64,000 bases of DNA from Prostheceraeus crozeri (Eukaryota > Platyhelminthes > Polycladida > Euryleptidae): the NCBI GenBank assembly GCA_907163375.1, contig CAJQUW010014388.1, forward strand, positions 186,001 through 250,000, in the 5' to 3' direction. Positions 1-12,407 of this stretch are shown here, piece by piece. Numbering within the stretch: the first letter of the stretch is position 1; each line of letters opens with the position of its first letter. The position numbers and the translations under genes are program-made. A model generated the notes under the pieces. It saw nothing but the letters and a program-made list of their open reading frames with translations, did not search any database and was not told the DNA's origin.

Positions 1-161
1 TTGAAAATCAGCTTAATTTCCGATTTGCAATTAAAAAGTTAGTGAAATTTCGATGGACATTCATTAAGTATCACTTTAAGCACTTTCTGGCAAATCGCCC
101 TAGTTAGTGCGCCTGTAATAATTAATAAATGCTGCTTTTTGAAAACACAATGCAAATAGAA

Positions 162-391
162 TTATTAAATATTGACTTGCATCCTCAGTTGAAAATTGGA
201 AGAGATTTGAACGGCTGCCATTTCATCCAATATCCACAAGGGGGCATGGCTGCAACTTTAAATAGGGAGTTGTGTCGATGTTGACAGATGTGAACTGGGC
301 CTGCTGATGATTCCTGATATTGGATGAAATGGCAGCTATTCAGGTCTGTTAACATTTTTCAACTGAGGATGTAACTCAATATTGAATTATT
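162..391. repeat. Foldback/MITE-like inverted repeat
   Basis: The left arm (about 162-234) and right arm (about 317-391) are imperfect reverse complements. Both contain a CCTCAGTTGAAAA-type block next to the outer ATATTGA ends and a TGCCATTTCATCCAATATC block next to the loop. The loop is about 80 bp and shows no reading frame. No convincing target duplication was found, so the element class is open. Confidence 0.6.
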
Positions 392-1075
392 TTGTTTCAA
401 CTTAGCTTAATTGTGGCGCCTGTTAGTAAACATTTATTCCTTTTGATATCTAATAAGTTTCATATTGCTACTTGACCTCTACTGGCTGGACTTTGTCCTT
501 CTTTCAAATGCCTGAGGTACATTGCAGTCAATAGTGACTCTATTTTTTTGATAGATGCTAATCTTTCTCCATTATAAATTTGCTTTTTGAGGCTGTGCAT
601 CTTTAATGTACACGACCGCGCTTGGTCGGGTTTGAGCGTCCAGGATTAAGCGCTCGAAACGCGATCGTCCTGACCAAGTTCCTGCTGAAACCTCATTAAA
701 AATAGTCAAATAATTTGTATGCATATTTTGTAGAATTCTATTTCACGTTTTAGCTTAAGGAACTAATGTTAATTCTCTTACACACCTGGTAGATTTTAGA
801 TAGCGTAATCCACCTGTGTTAGCTAGATCTGGTAGTTTGATTGGAAACAGTCATTTCCTCTTATCATCTGAATGGGCAGACTGTTAAATAGGATCTTTTC
901 AATATATAAGTGATAAACATAATTTTGAACAGAACGACTTACTCGACAGTTCATTACATATTCGAATGATAGTTGAATGTCAACTACTGCTGAATAATGA
1001 TTGGTCGATTACTTTTCTAATAAAGTATCATATATATATATAATGCAAATTTCAAGAAAATGGAAAGAAACCCTA
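392..1075. other. Intergenic, nothing recognised
   Basis: AT-rich sequence without a supported coding frame. A small GC-rich imperfect hairpin sits near 612-680 (GACCGCGCTTGGTCGGG facing CGATCGTCCTGACCAAG). No function is evident. Confidence 0.5.
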
Positions 1076-2880
1076 ATCTGCAACTTTAATTTTATTGACC
1101 AATGTTTCGATTTCTCAAACAGCATCAGGGTCAAATAGCATTGCAAAGAAGGTACAGTTAACTGGAGGGGAAATTTAAAATTCAAGAGTGGGATTCAAGA
1201 TAGGCTATACTCGTACACGCACTTTGACCGTGATATTATGGTCACAGAAATGAAAAGTCACGCAATGTACCTGAAACTGTCATTGTTACTGAGTAAGCAG
1301 GGTTGTCAGCCGATATTTCACACGTCATTTTTCTATGAAAGTCGTTTATATATTTCCAATTCCAAATTAGACGGCCTTAATTGCATGATTATTTTGCATG
1401 ACGGTCTTATTTGCTATGTAATACCATTGAGGTAGGAGCATTTCACCATCCATCTTCGCGTTCCCAGTGAAAATGGCATTGAGGAGATTCCTATGGTTCA
1501 CAATTCGGATTCGTAGATATCTCAAGCTTGACATACTCATGCACTTCAATGTTCTGAACTGCATGGGCTATGTAGAAAATTATCATAGATTTTAGTCATT
1601 TGCAGATAAAAATCTTGGATTTTCGGTCATGGATTTTAGGTTCAGTAACAATGTAGGAATACCATATGAGATTTCAAGGTAAGTAATGTACAAATCAGAG
1701 GCCGCGAACGCGTGCGTCTCATGTGGTATTTCCATTGTCTACGTCTGTGCATCTATATCTATCCATAGAACATTCTTCTACAATTTAGAAGTCTATTTAT
1801 TTATGTAGTTTGTGGAGATGTCGTATTAAATTGTCTATGTCAGTCAAGATTGACAACATATGGGAGATTACAAAGGGCAGATTAGGTACATTGTGGCAAT
1901 CTACGGTTATGATCTAAGCACTTAAGTCTATGATTTCATTACTAATCATTAATAATTTCATGACATTCTTTTATACGTTTATTTTTACACTTTTGTACCA
2001 TCCTATTTTCCTGTTGTTCTAAATAAATAGAAATATAGATATGAAATAATAATCATAAAAAAGTCTATGATCTTAGCACTAACTTCTATGTTATAAGTAT
2101 TGAAAAATGACGGCCGGGTAATGCACATTGCTGCCTGCTGTCAGTGCATCAATGTACAAAATGTCATTGTTCTTATATTATTGCACCATAGATTTAGAAA
2201 TATAAGTAGGCAATGCATAATTACCTTTCAAGTGATCAGCCTAAATCGGCTGTCATTTGAAATCTTCATTCTTGTCAGATCGTGCCGATATAAGAATAAC
2301 GCACATCTTCAAACGCGAAAGAATCAAAGCCAGGATAGCTCATAGAACTACAGCACTACGTCACGCACTTCAAAACAAAAACAGAAATGAATCGAATATC
2401 TGCAGTCTTAACAATAGCATCTTCAATAAAAGTCTTTTCAGTAACATCAACTGTCATAAAAAGAACACTGCATACCAACTTCAGTGCACAAATTGTTTTG
2501 CCACATACGTCGGATCTTCAATAAGACCTCTACACATCAGAGTGAAAGAACATCTTATCCGTCCCGAGTAATCAGACATTGACCAGCCAAAGACATTGAC
2601 ACTGCCAATATCAGAATTAGTGAGGCAGTTTTCATTAGATATCTGTGTTCAGCAATGAACTCAAGTATGAACTCCTAACTCAAGAGAGGAGAGGTAGGTG
2701 TTGCTTGACTTTTGATATGATCATCATAGTGTATATGTGTATCTTGATTCCTCTGCGAATCCCACTCTTGATTTTAAATATCCCATCCATCCAGTTAACA
2801 GGATTTTCTTTGTAATGTTATTTGAACCTGATGCTGTTTAAGAAACCGAAATATTGGTCAATAAAATTATAATTGCAGCT
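1076..2880 (+). mobile_element. Penelope-like retroelement remnant with inverted arms
   Basis: The stretch 1076-1196 reappears in reverse complement at 2752-2880. Both contain TTTTATTGACCAAT, ACAGCATCAGG and a GAGTGGGATTC block. Between the arms lies a GIY-YIG type endonuclease fragment (2257-2571). Penelope-like elements often carry partial inverted copies or terminal repeats in opposite orientation, which fits this layout. The reverse transcriptase domain is not recognisable, so this is a heavily truncated copy. Class is inferred from the endonuclease remnant and the similar arrangement at 17.6-18.4 kb. Confidence 0.6.
2257..2571 (+). pseudogene. GIY-YIG endonuclease fragment of a Penelope-like element
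   Basis: The frame encodes about 104 residues. The C-terminal half has the hallmarks of the Penelope GIY-YIG endonuclease: a Cys-x2-Cys pair (QLQCTNC), then YVGSSIRPLHIRVKEH, matching the family pattern Y-x-G-x(T/S)-x-R-x(5)-R-x2-EH. The rest of the domain and the upstream RT are missing, and the frame closes at a stop shortly after the EH motif. The first 40-50 residues are not recognisable. It is a dead fragment; the family call rests on this single motif block. Confidence 0.6.
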
Positions 2881-3259
2881 TAGAACTTCTTCACATTTTT
2901 CCCGTAACCCGTCATTTGATAAAATGCCGCTAAAATTAATTTTCAATATTACCAAAGATAATGCAGGAGATTGCTTGGAAGGCTTCCCCTCATTTCTAAT
3001 AAAGGCGATTAGGGCAAAACAACTCGCTACATCCAATTTGATTTCTGATTGTCCATTGATCGAGCATCTGACAACCATAAGGAATACGGAACTATCACAA
3101 GAAACTGCTGGACTTCAAGCCCACTAGCACAAATTTCTGCAGGAAACGAGACTTTCAGATAGTGATGTAAACCCTATGATTGCTACGAATTTCTCGTCTG
3201 TCGAGTTATACTTAGTTCCTTTTCTTGACTTCCAAGATCTAAGGAAATACACAAGGTTG

Positions 3260-3364
3260 GGTCTTGGGTTCACTTTTGTGTTTTGGGTAGTCTTGGGGGT
3301 ACCAAAGAATCTTGGAGTGCGGACCCAAGACTTTGGGTACCCCCCAGAATGAGAACCCAAGAGT
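3260..3364. repeat. Short CTTGGG foldback
   Basis: A 105-bp imperfect palindrome: TCTTGGGTTC and CTTGGGGGTACC in the left half face GGTACCCCCC and GAACCCAAGA in the right half. A related CTTGGG/CCCAAG-rich unit lies at 4349-4446, so this is probably a small non-autonomous element family. No reading frame of its own. Confidence 0.55.
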
Positions 3365-4348
3365 AAAGAAATAGACCATGAATGATCATTTGCAGTTTTC
3401 TTGGAAAAATTCTGACTAAGTATATGACCACATCATGTCATAGCAAGTCATCTACATGTAAGCTTAGACGTATGTACATGTAAATATGTAACCTTCTATG
3501 ACCGATTCTATGACAAACTGTGATATCATCAACTTTGATATAGACCTACCGTAAATGTCTATCTGATAGTTTGTTTAATTAGCTTTTTCAACTATGCCCT
3601 GATTACCTATGGCTTCCTTGTGAATTTAATCCATTAAACTAGATGTATTGGCATATTGTGTCAGAGAGAATTTTGTATATATCATTTTGCGTGAAATATA
3701 ACAAAAAATATGAAAATATGCAATGTATTAAACCGATACCTGTATAACGCTTATGCTGTTAAATTGGTAGCCTACAACAATTCGTAGATAACTTGCTTCA
3801 TATAGCCTCTTGCCTTGAGAGTTAAAAACTTCGGCCTATGTTGTTTATTCTACTATTAGGCTACATGAATTAGAAATAGAAAGATATCGGTATTATTTAA
3901 TGCAGTGACATTCTTAGATGATTGCTTCTTACGATTAGTAAAAATATTGGCATATCTACATTTGTGCTATTTTCATCTTATACGAGGCCTATGATATATG
4001 TGTTTTGTTTCTCGATTAGATATGTTGTAAGGAATGTAGCTTAGTCATGCATGTTGTTCTAATTAGGAAATTATTAGGCTGTAGACGTAAACAGGGTTGA
4101 TGATATTAAGCCCAGAGATAATCTATGCCGATAATTAAAACTTTTAGCTGAATATTAATATGGCCTCAATTCCGCAATAACAAATTCAAGTAATAAATAG
4201 TAATTAATATGAACATTAGATACATGTTAATTGGATAGCAATATGTTATGATGTTATGATTCAATATAACTTCATGCAATTATAAATCTCAATCAAATTT
4301 CCAAACATGTTTGGGAAATTGTTGCTCCACTTCATTAAAGAAATAGCC

Positions 4349-4446
4349 ACTCTTGGGTCCAGTCTTGGGGGGCACCTAAGATAGACCCAAGAATTATCTT
4401 GGTCTTGGATCTTGGGGGCAGCCCAAGGTTGGATCCAACCTTGAAG
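4349..4446. repeat. Second CTTGGG-rich foldback
   Basis: Alternating CTTGGG and CCCAAG/CCAAG motifs form an imperfect hairpin, similar in content and size to 3260-3364. The arms are more diverged than in that copy. Confidence 0.45.
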
Positions 4447-5442
4447 CACATGCAAATTCATTGGTAGCATATTTTCCGTCATTAAGTGAGAGGTACTAAG
4501 TCTGGAGACACACCATTTTCTATGATATGTCTTCTTGTCATCTTCGACCATGTGTAAATTGTATGTTATTATTATCCTGCTTCTACATGTATGATAATGT
4601 GATTAAATGAATAAAGCTGCACGCAAAATGTTGACTTCCATGTAAAGTGACTTGAGATGTAAAATATGTAAAATGCAGCTTTAAGCTGTTGATTAAAGAT
4701 GCTTGCTGGATCTAAATATGTCAAACGTAATAGATAAATGAGCATTTGAACATTTTTGTATGAATTACATATTACGGAAACACACATTACAGAAATAACA
4801 ACACACCGAAACGGTGAATAAACGGAGGAAAACAAATAATTGTACTTCATCCTAATATCAGCGTGAGAGAGCAGCCACCATTTTTGAAGATTTATATAGA
4901 CTACATGTATTCAAGGATAGCACTTGATGAGTGATATGGATTGCTTCATAGTCAAGGTCAATTATCTCGTGACATGCCTGTGACTAAAGAATTGTCAATA
5001 TTAATTGCCAAAATATTTTGGTGTCAATCCTTCGCATGTGCTTAGTAGTGAGAGATTTGCAGTGTGACTGACACACACCCAACACTCCAGTGTGTTCTAG
5101 GAACTAGAGGTGTGCATTCGGGATGAACCCGAGTTTGTGTTCGGGTTGTGTGAGAAAATTATCATATGGAGTATTCATGCGTGAATTATGGATTTTATGT
5201 ATCATAGTTATTAATCATGAATAGTAATTGAGCCGGACATCAGCCAAACTTCATCAATGCTTTATTTGCTACAATGGATGAATATACAACGAAAGACTTT
5301 GCGAGAACATGGCAGCGACGCTACCAAAGAGCATGGCATTCAGTCCAAGTTAGTTCTGAATTTCGCCCATACTAAGGGCGAATCCCTAAGAAATAGATGC
5401 AACATGAATACTTGAGGTTTTTTCAACGGTGGAAACAAATTC

Positions 5443-5781
5443 AAAGATTGCAGAGTGCCATTTCGCCTAGGCATAGAATAAAAAGAGTAAGCACGCAAAT
5501 TCCTTGGTAGCCGCAGACACTGCGCTTCTCCCTACAAGGGCTCGTCAGTGTAACTCGGAATAGCTAATAGTTTAAAATATTTAGAATAGCTGAGCTGCTC
5601 TGTGTTCGTTGATGCTGACTTAGCCATGCAGCTGATAATCACGAAGCGGTTGTACTGAGGAGTTCTTGTTGGGCGAAACGCAGCGTCTGTCACTGCCATG
5701 GAATTTTCGTGTTAAAATTGTTCAGGTCTGAGGAAATCTTTTTATGGTATACCCAGGCGAACTGGCACTCTGCAATCTATA
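5443..5781. mobile_element. MITE with about 30-bp terminal inverted repeats
   Basis: GATTGCAGAGTGCCA at 5443 faces TGGCACTCTGCAATC at 5767-5781; the arms stay similar for about 30 bp (CGCCTAGGCATA against TATACCCAGGCG). A single copy of the same terminus occurs at 15659, in a longer related repeat that also shares the sequence right of this unit. No coding capacity. The class is not identified. Confidence 0.6.
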
Positions 5782-5877
5782 TGATTATAAGTCACCACAC
5801 GGCAGAATCAGGATAATTAACGCAAAGCAGCCTGTTGTGCAGTCCTTTAGCTTGCTCAGCCATTCTATATATTTTAA

Positions 5878-6781
5878 CCCCCCAGAGACCTGAGCTTTTT
5901 CACACCCTCTGATACCTTTGGGGGGGGGGCGGTCCAGTGAATCCATTTTACAAATGCATTGTTTACCTACTTAAATCGATATCAAAACATTTGGAAAGTT
6001 GATTTTAAGCAAAATAATGATGTCTGCGTGTAGCAGGTCGATGTAACTAATCTTTTGAGTGTCCTTTAGTCTTTTCAAAATGTGCGAAAATGTGGTGTTT
6101 CTGTAATTCAACGACATTTAGCACAGTATCAGTTATACTAAGAGTCAGTTTTACGATGTTTGTTGTCACCATATGACCTCAGAATGAAATTTTAATGAAA
6201 TTGATTCATTCCATGCAGTAGTACCCTTACATTTGTCCATTTTTCAAATTTTGGAAATAGAGCCTGCACAGAGCCATAATTGCTACGTTTTTAGACCCTC
6301 AAGACAGCTGTGGAGATCTCAATTTCATCAATTGCCGCGGTGAAAACTTTGTCAACATTCTGTTCTTAATATAGAACTAAGAATATAGTGATTATGGAGT
6401 GATTATAGTGATGAACATTGATTTATACCGAGATGTTCATATCGGCCGACCATTCATGCGCTATCATGTGCGAAAGCAAATACTCGTAATTCGCATTTTG
6501 CAATCTTCAAACACGCGCACTTGATGTTTTACAAACACACGAGCATGGTATAGACAATGAATAAATAAATTACACTTATTGTGCACCGTCGTGGACAAGC
6601 ACAAAATTACTTTTCATCCGAACGCAAAATTTTTTTGATGGGAATTTCTACACCCTCTGAGACCTGAGGGGGTCCAGTGGACACCCCTTGACCTATCTAC
6701 CATACATATACTGATTCAGTTGAGATGAAATAACACATGCATAATATGGCTCCGGGGCCACTGATCTCAGGTATCTAAGGG
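5878..6781. mobile_element. piggyBac-like non-autonomous element (TTAA)
   Basis: The left end is TTAA (5874-5877) followed by CCCCCCAGAGACCTGAG. The right end in reverse complement reads CCCTTAGATACCTGAG and abuts CTAA (6782-6785), a one-base variant of TTAA. The element is about 904 bp with no coding frame. The repeat copy at 15.73-15.81 kb carries the same flanks with an uninterrupted TTAA (15783-15786), so it looks like an unoccupied site for this insertion. PiggyBac affiliation is inferred from the TTAA target and CCC-type ends. Confidence 0.6.
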
Positions 6782-6785
6782 CTAA

Positions 6786-8562
6786 ACTAGTTTGGACCAT
6801 TCCGAACCATACCGACGAGCCAGTGCAGGGGAAGGCGCAGTGTCAGACGCGGCGGAACCGGAGGGGCATCAAGGGCACGTGCTACCCTAGAAAATTAACA
6901 ACTTTTCATGCCCTTCTCCCTTAATTTAATTGCAGACAGCTCATTGATTTGACAGAGCCATGGCATTTTTAAAGGTTGCCGATGAGTTGCTAAGTCATCA
7001 TTTTCCACTTTTAGCTGTTAAGCATAATCCTATTCAAGTGAAAGCGATGCTGCAAAGCGTGGGATGGAGGTAATTATGTCATACTTGACAGGCAATAGAT
7101 GAAGCAAACAAATAAAAAGCAGAATTAACTCATTTGTTTATGACAGCAGAAATGTCTACGATATGTTGAGCGACTGCAAATTATCTTCTGAAGAATAATT
7201 ATAAAAAATGTTGGGATGCAATCTACACCGATTATTTCTTTAGCAAGTAAAGTGTAATTTTATCAGCACTTCATTAGTTTTAAGGGACCTTCAGCATTGA
7301 AAGTCCATTGTTACTTTATGGAAACCCAATCACTAGCATTAGGTGCCCCTCAAGGCTTTGAACGGGTCCCTTTATCAGTATTTCCGCATGTTGGGTCTTC
7401 AGTATAGCCAAAGACAGTGAAAGATGTTACATAGTCTTTGAGTATAGCATAATGGAGAATCCCTTCTGAAGTATAAGGAGCTCTGTGTTAGTCATTGCTA
7501 TTTGTGGGTAGGCCTACTCGTATTCCACAGTAGGCCTACTTTACCTCTAAATTACCGATTGACTTTTATACTAATACAATATACACATCAAAGCGAGTTT
7601 TGTTTCACAGATATTATCAATCGGTGCATGAGACATTGCTTGCCTGAAAAGTAACATCCCTGTGATGACTGCAAATTAATTAATTGAGACTATTTCCCAC
7701 ATAAGGGAAGTTTTGGAAGATAAGATAGTACATAAGCTTATTCAAACATGATGCTAATTGCATAGTATTTAAAGATATACCGAAAAATCTAGAAGGAAAC
7801 GACTACATTGAAATTTTGCGCTAACTTTGAGCTAAGCTGTGACAGTACCACAATGCCTCCATAGAATATATTCCATAGTTATACTGTACCATGGTCGAAA
7901 ACTCAGACAGAGAAAGTGCCCTTGTCCCTCTAATGGTCTTCCGCCATCCCTGGCATGTATACAAAGTGGTTTAGGTATCTTGTGGTTTGGTTTGTAGTGA
8001 GAAGAGGAAAAACGGACAATCAGGGCTTACTTCTTATCATAATAATCGGCAGGAATGACAAAATTTCTATATCATACTGATATATCAATATTTCTATAAC
8101 ATCTGAATTAATGTTGGCTTTGGCCAATATTGACAACTTAGTTATTAATCTACAGATTGATTTAAAGGATGATGATGCGATCATCTGGGGGATAAAAGCC
8201 ATCATTGTCTCTAACTAAAAAAGTGAAGTTCAAAAAGAATGTGCACAACCCTTACGCTTCCTCACGGTGAAAACTCGCCAAAACCATCTCTGTCGTTTTC
8301 CAAAACTCGGTTGGTAGAGCCATAGATCTTCGACTTCTCGCTTCGTTTAACCCTATCAACTTCTTTATATATCTCCTAAAATAGGTCAGATAGAAGTTCG
8401 ATTTTTTGTTACGTTTAGTTTGCATGTATGTTGACCTCTCAGTAAAAATTTGATCAATATTGACTTACTGAAAGGATTTTTAAAAGTACTTTTAGAAAAT
8501 TGATGGTTTTCATTTAGAGTAGCATTGATTATTAACATAATGTTTTTGTATCATATTTTCAT
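6786..8562. other. Intergenic, one weak exon-like frame
   Basis: No recognisable gene. The only coding-like stretch is a 37-codon ATG frame at 6960-7073 that ends on GGAGGTAATT, a possible splice donor. It has no known motif and no partner exon, so it is not annotated separately. Confidence 0.45.
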
Positions 8563-9015
8563 AATACACTAGGTGACATGCCACGCTCAATTACGCGTAA
8601 TTCACGCGTAAACTGCGCGTAATTACACATGACCCTAAACATCCGTGGCTATGCGTGACATTGCTGCAACATCTGTCGGCAGTCCTGTTATAAAGACTTT
8701 GCGTCTCATGTGTCTGCATGTATCAGAGGCTAAACTATGTGATAGGACCTCAATTTCATGCTCAGGGAAGACAGAACATGCTTTGTGGTTCAACCGTGGT
8801 TCAAGCGTCAGCGCAGACAACCGTAGACGACGCGCAAACTATAAACGCTCACCCGCGCGTATTCAAAGACATTCCTCATGTTTTAACAGCATCAGATCAA
8901 GTGATTTCTGACTCTTAGTGCAGAGCGTATGTACGCGGGTAGAAGAATAGAATGTCTTTAACCACGTATGTTTGAGATGTTCCGTGATTACGCGTGGCAT
9001 GTCACCTAGTGTATT
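8563..9015. mobile_element. MITE with CACTAGGTGACATG ends
   Basis: The left end AATACACTAGGTGACATGCC is the exact reverse complement of the right end GGCATGTCACCTAGTGTATT. The 453-bp unit is rich in ACGCGT-type motifs and has no transposase. Reading the ends as CACTAGG..CCTAGTG leaves TA on both sides (8565-8566 and 9012-9013), compatible with a TA target duplication. It lies only 18 bp from the target duplication of the Chapaev-type element that follows. Tc1/mariner-type mobilisation is an inference. Confidence 0.7.
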
Positions 9016-9037
9016 CATGCATGTACAATTCATGATT

Positions 9038-9382
9038 CACAGTGTCCCCAAATCAAGATTAAGATTAAAAAATATACCATGAGCGAAACCGTGATTTTCT
9101 GTTAGAATACAACCTTAGGGTCTCAGAAACGTGAAAACAAAAATCCTTTAAAGCCAAATTTTTGAGAAATCGCAATTTTAAAAAATTGTGAGGAAATCAG
9201 TAAAAAAATGACCTCATATTTGTAGTTTTAAAGGAAACTGCTTCAAACAACTCCATGAAATACGGTAGTTAAGCCTATATACATCATATATTTAGTGGCA
9301 AATGCAAATTATCTGTATTATATACATACTGAAAGCTTGTTATTGTTTATAAGTAGTATAATATGCATTTTACAGCAAATTT
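9038..9382 (+). repeat. Left 345-bp TIR of Chapaev-type copy 1
   Basis: Starts CACAGTGTCCCCAAATC and runs to the CAGCAAATTT block. It matches 12063-12407 in reverse complement with scattered substitutions and one A-run length change. CACAGTG is identical to the consensus heptamer of vertebrate V(D)J recombination signals. Confidence 0.9.
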
Positions 9383-9826
9383 AATTTCAGCCGTAAAATT
9401 AAGTTAAAAGTGCTTGTAATTTCAAACGATAACATGTCTAATGCATGTCAGTGGTTGCCTATAAATCAAACCTCAGCGTTTATGTCCATCAAATTATGTC
9501 AGCAAATATTTTTGCTCAGTTCATAATTTTAGCGCGCATATTGCATCCTCAGAAGCATGGATCTCCGACCATTCTTCTTTATACACGCATCGATTGCCTT
9601 TGGCTGCTATGTCCTGCTGTCGGATATCTAAGTTTGAACAAGTAGATGACGCGTGCGTCCGTGTCCGTCCTTTTCACACATCAGTCATCATACCATAGCG
9701 CATCACGAGATCGAAGCAATACTCATTTGAAACACACATCTAGTAGAGGCGCGTGCATGACGTGATGAGTCATCACTTCGTATTGATATAATCTTACATC
9801 GATTCTCATGAAAGCAATCGAGCGAA

Positions 9827-11656
9827 ATGGCTGCAGCCTGTACAATCGTCGACGAAATTCATGACCGAAATAGAAAGTTTGTGTTATTTGTTATCGCAAA
9901 TCGTCTCGAGCCTTATCACCGAAGGAAACTAACTACGTAAGAGAACATCTGATTGATAATTTTACCATCCATAACTCAGATTTTCATATATTTGAATGTA
10001 AATGTGAATGTCGAATTTGTACCGTCGTGAAGAAGAACAAGCAAGATGCCATCAAACTTAAACGAAAATCTGGTCGTTCTACTACGAATCAACAACAGGT
10101 TAAAGTTGACTATAAAGTCTGTGGTAATTGTTATACTAAACTCTATCGAGGCTGCAGTCATTCGGCACAAATGTATTCTTCCATACGACAGAAAGTTTCC
10201 AACGCCGAGGCTCCACTCGATTCTCCAAATGCAAAAACAAAGGAACGGGTTGCTGCCCGAATAATCAAAGAATCTACATTGAGTAAGCCTGTAACAACGG
10301 TTTACACTTCTTCAATTCAATCCAAGGAAATCAAATCATCAGACTTGTCTCATATCCAAAAAAGACTTAATCTTAGCACACGAGGGGTAAACAAGCTTTC
10401 TCATGATCTGAGATCATGCGGTTCTGTTGAAACAGGAGTACGCGATAAACTTTTTCAGATTAACCATACACTCGACGATTTTTTTTATCTTCGTTTATTG
10501 GAATATATTACTCAAACATCGGCGGACCATACACAAGAGAAGCAATGGACTGCTGTTTGTAATGACTTGAGTTCATTCATTGATTTCGTCATTGACAAGC
10601 GTGATCTCGATTCTGTATTGATCCAAATCGGCATCGACGGTGGAGGAGGATTCTTAAAGTGCTGTTTATCGATTTTTGATTCATACTCCGATTCATCTGC
10701 GTCCCGAAACAGTGATTTTATGAACTCTGGTGTAAAAAAGTGTTTCATCATCGGAATTGTGCCGGAAATTCAGGAGTCATATTACAATCTCAAGCAACTC
10801 TGGCTAAATGCTGGCATCAACCAGCTTGAAAGAGATTTCACAATTACATCGGATTTAAAACTTTGCAACATTCTTTTAGACTTGATGTCACATAGCTCAC
10901 AACATCCGTGCTGCTGGTGTGATACTACCAAGCAAGATATGAATTGTGTTGGATTACGGAGGACATTGGGATCACTGAAGAATCTTTTCTGGGACTACTT
11001 CTACAGCGGATCAAAGAAAATAAAGGCCAAAGAATACGGTAATGTGATTCATCCCCCGATTTTCAGTGACAATATTCCAGACTCCACGGCTATTGTTCGC
11101 GTTATACCTCCGCCAGAACTACATCTTTTGACCGGGCCAGTCAATACCATGTATTGTGCAATGCAAAAAGTTTGACCAGAGGCAGATGAATGGCCAAAAC
11201 AATGTAATGTGAACAGAGAATTGTCACACGGAGGAACATTCACTGGAAATTCCAGTCGAAAGTTACTACGAAATGTCCATGTACTTGAGGAGCTTGTACC
11301 TCAGCGATGCATTCATTTTGTTCAAGTTTTCTATTATTTTCATGGTGTAGTTCAGTCTTGCAATGGAAATCGATTGAGTGCAGATTTCGAAGACAGAATC
11401 AAGAAGTTCAGATCTTCTTATCTGAAACTGAAGATTCCTGTCACACCGAAGGTGCATGCAGTTTTTTTTTCATATTGCGGAGTTTTGAAATTTTAACGGC
11501 CAAGGTTTAGGGCCATGGAGTGAACAGACCAGCGAATCTGTACATTATGACTTTTCCACAGTATGGAACAGTTTCAAAGTGCGAGATACGAAGAACCCTA
11601 ATTACGGAAGAAGGCTGTTAGCAGCTGTTTCCAGATATAATAGTCAACACTTGTAG
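9827..11656 (+). pseudogene. RAG1-related Chapaev-type transposase, broken copy 1
   Basis: The transposase would cut and join the element at its CAC ends. From the N-terminus: a cysteine-rich zinc-binding segment (CECRIC, then CGNC and a GCSH pair); a linker; catalytic block 1 IGIDGGGGFLK (Asp codon 10636-10638, equivalent to RAG1 D600); TSDLKLCNIL followed by HPCCWCD (RAG1 has a Cys-x2-Cys at this point); IPPPELHLLTGPVN (Glu codon 11116-11118, where RAG1 has D708); HGGTFTGN; VTPKVH; and GPWSEQTSESVHYDF (Glu codon 11522-11524, equivalent to E962). The C-terminus ends at the stop 11654-11656. Breaks: a frame change near 9930 in the N-terminus, TGA at 11173-11175 in place of a conserved Trp codon, a frame change in a T-run at 11462-11470, and TGA near 11484. 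It lies alone inside the TIRs. Family assignment is by motif order, not by search. Confidence 0.8.
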
Positions 11657-12062
11657 ACTAATTTTGCAATCTGTTTTCTAGTTCAATTTCGTGTTATCTA
11701 TCGCGATAATATGTTATGAAATTTCTTTCGAAAAATTGTTTTTATTTGAAATGCCTGTACCGATTGACAATTAGGCCTACATGCATAAGGAGCTCGACTG
11801 ATTTAATTGAATTAATTTATCTGATTTAATTGAATATTATCGAACACACAATAAAATATTATCTAATCACATTATTATCTACGAGTATACATGTTTGCTT
11901 TATAATCTTCATCTAGTGATACATGAGTAATGAGTTTTAGGTTTGGTATACAGTACATTTTTTATTTAGAATTACGAGCACTTTCATTTAATTCTACACC
12001 GTGAATTAAATTTGCTGTGAAACACCTGGTATACTACTTACAAAAACATAACAAATAAACAT

Positions 12063-12407
12063 AATTTGCTGTAAAACGCATATTATACTACTTATAAACA
12101 ATAACAAGCTTTCAGTATGTATATAATACAGATAATTTGCATTTGCCACTAAATATATGATGTATATAGGCTTAACTACCGTATTTCATGTAGTTGTTTG
12201 ACGCAATTTCCTTTAAAACTACAAATATGAGGTCATTTTTTTACTGATTTCCTCACAATTTTTTAAAATTGCGATTTCTCAAAAATTTGGCTTTAAAGGC
12301 TTTTTGTTTTCACGTTTCTCAGACCCTAAGGTTGTATTCTAACAGAAAATCACGGTTTCGCTCATGGTATATTTTTTTAATCTTAATCTTGATTTGGGGA
12401 CATCGTG
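12063..12407 (-). repeat. Right 345-bp TIR of Chapaev-type copy 1
   Basis: Reverse complement starts CACGATGTCCCCAAATC. A degenerate extra copy of the inner TIR segment (CAGCAAATTTAATT with a TAAGTAGTATA block) lies just inside, at about 12000-12062. Confidence 0.9.

Larger units (their letters stand above)
2881..5442. other. Intergenic with two small foldbacks
   Basis: Apart from the two CTTGGG foldbacks, no gene, splice-flanked coding frame or transposase motif was recognised. An open frame at 2873-3127 encodes 84 residues without a known motif; it begins in the inverted Penelope arm and may be element-derived, but this cannot be shown. Confidence 0.5.
9038..12407 (+). mobile_element. Chapaev-type RAG1-related DNA transposon, copy 1
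   Basis: This is a structurally complete 3370-bp element. It is bounded by 345-bp terminal inverted repeats (9038-9382 and 12063-12407) that differ at only a few percent of positions, and flanked by the 4-bp target duplication GATT (9034-9037 and 12408-12411). The outermost bases are CACAGTG on the left and, in reverse complement, CACGATG on the right, followed on both sides by TCCCCAAATC. The single gene inside (9827-11656, +) encodes a broken transposase with RAG1-like catalytic blocks. CAC ends, 4-bp duplications and a RAG1-like protein match what is known of the Chapaev superfamily (including the molluscan N-RAG-TP elements). A second copy with a related protein lies at 32121-35855. Confidence 0.85.

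Noticed and set aside
8563..9015. Non-autonomous relative of the Chapaev-type elements
   Set aside because: The ends begin CAC, but the next bases (TAGGTGAC) do not match TCCCCAAA or GTCCCAAA, and the flanks show TA, not a 4-bp duplication.
9827..11656. A host RAG1 gene
   Set aside because: The gene lies alone between TIRs with a target duplication, is broken, and lacks the RAG1 length and RAG2 neighbour. It is a transposon gene with RAG1-like motifs.
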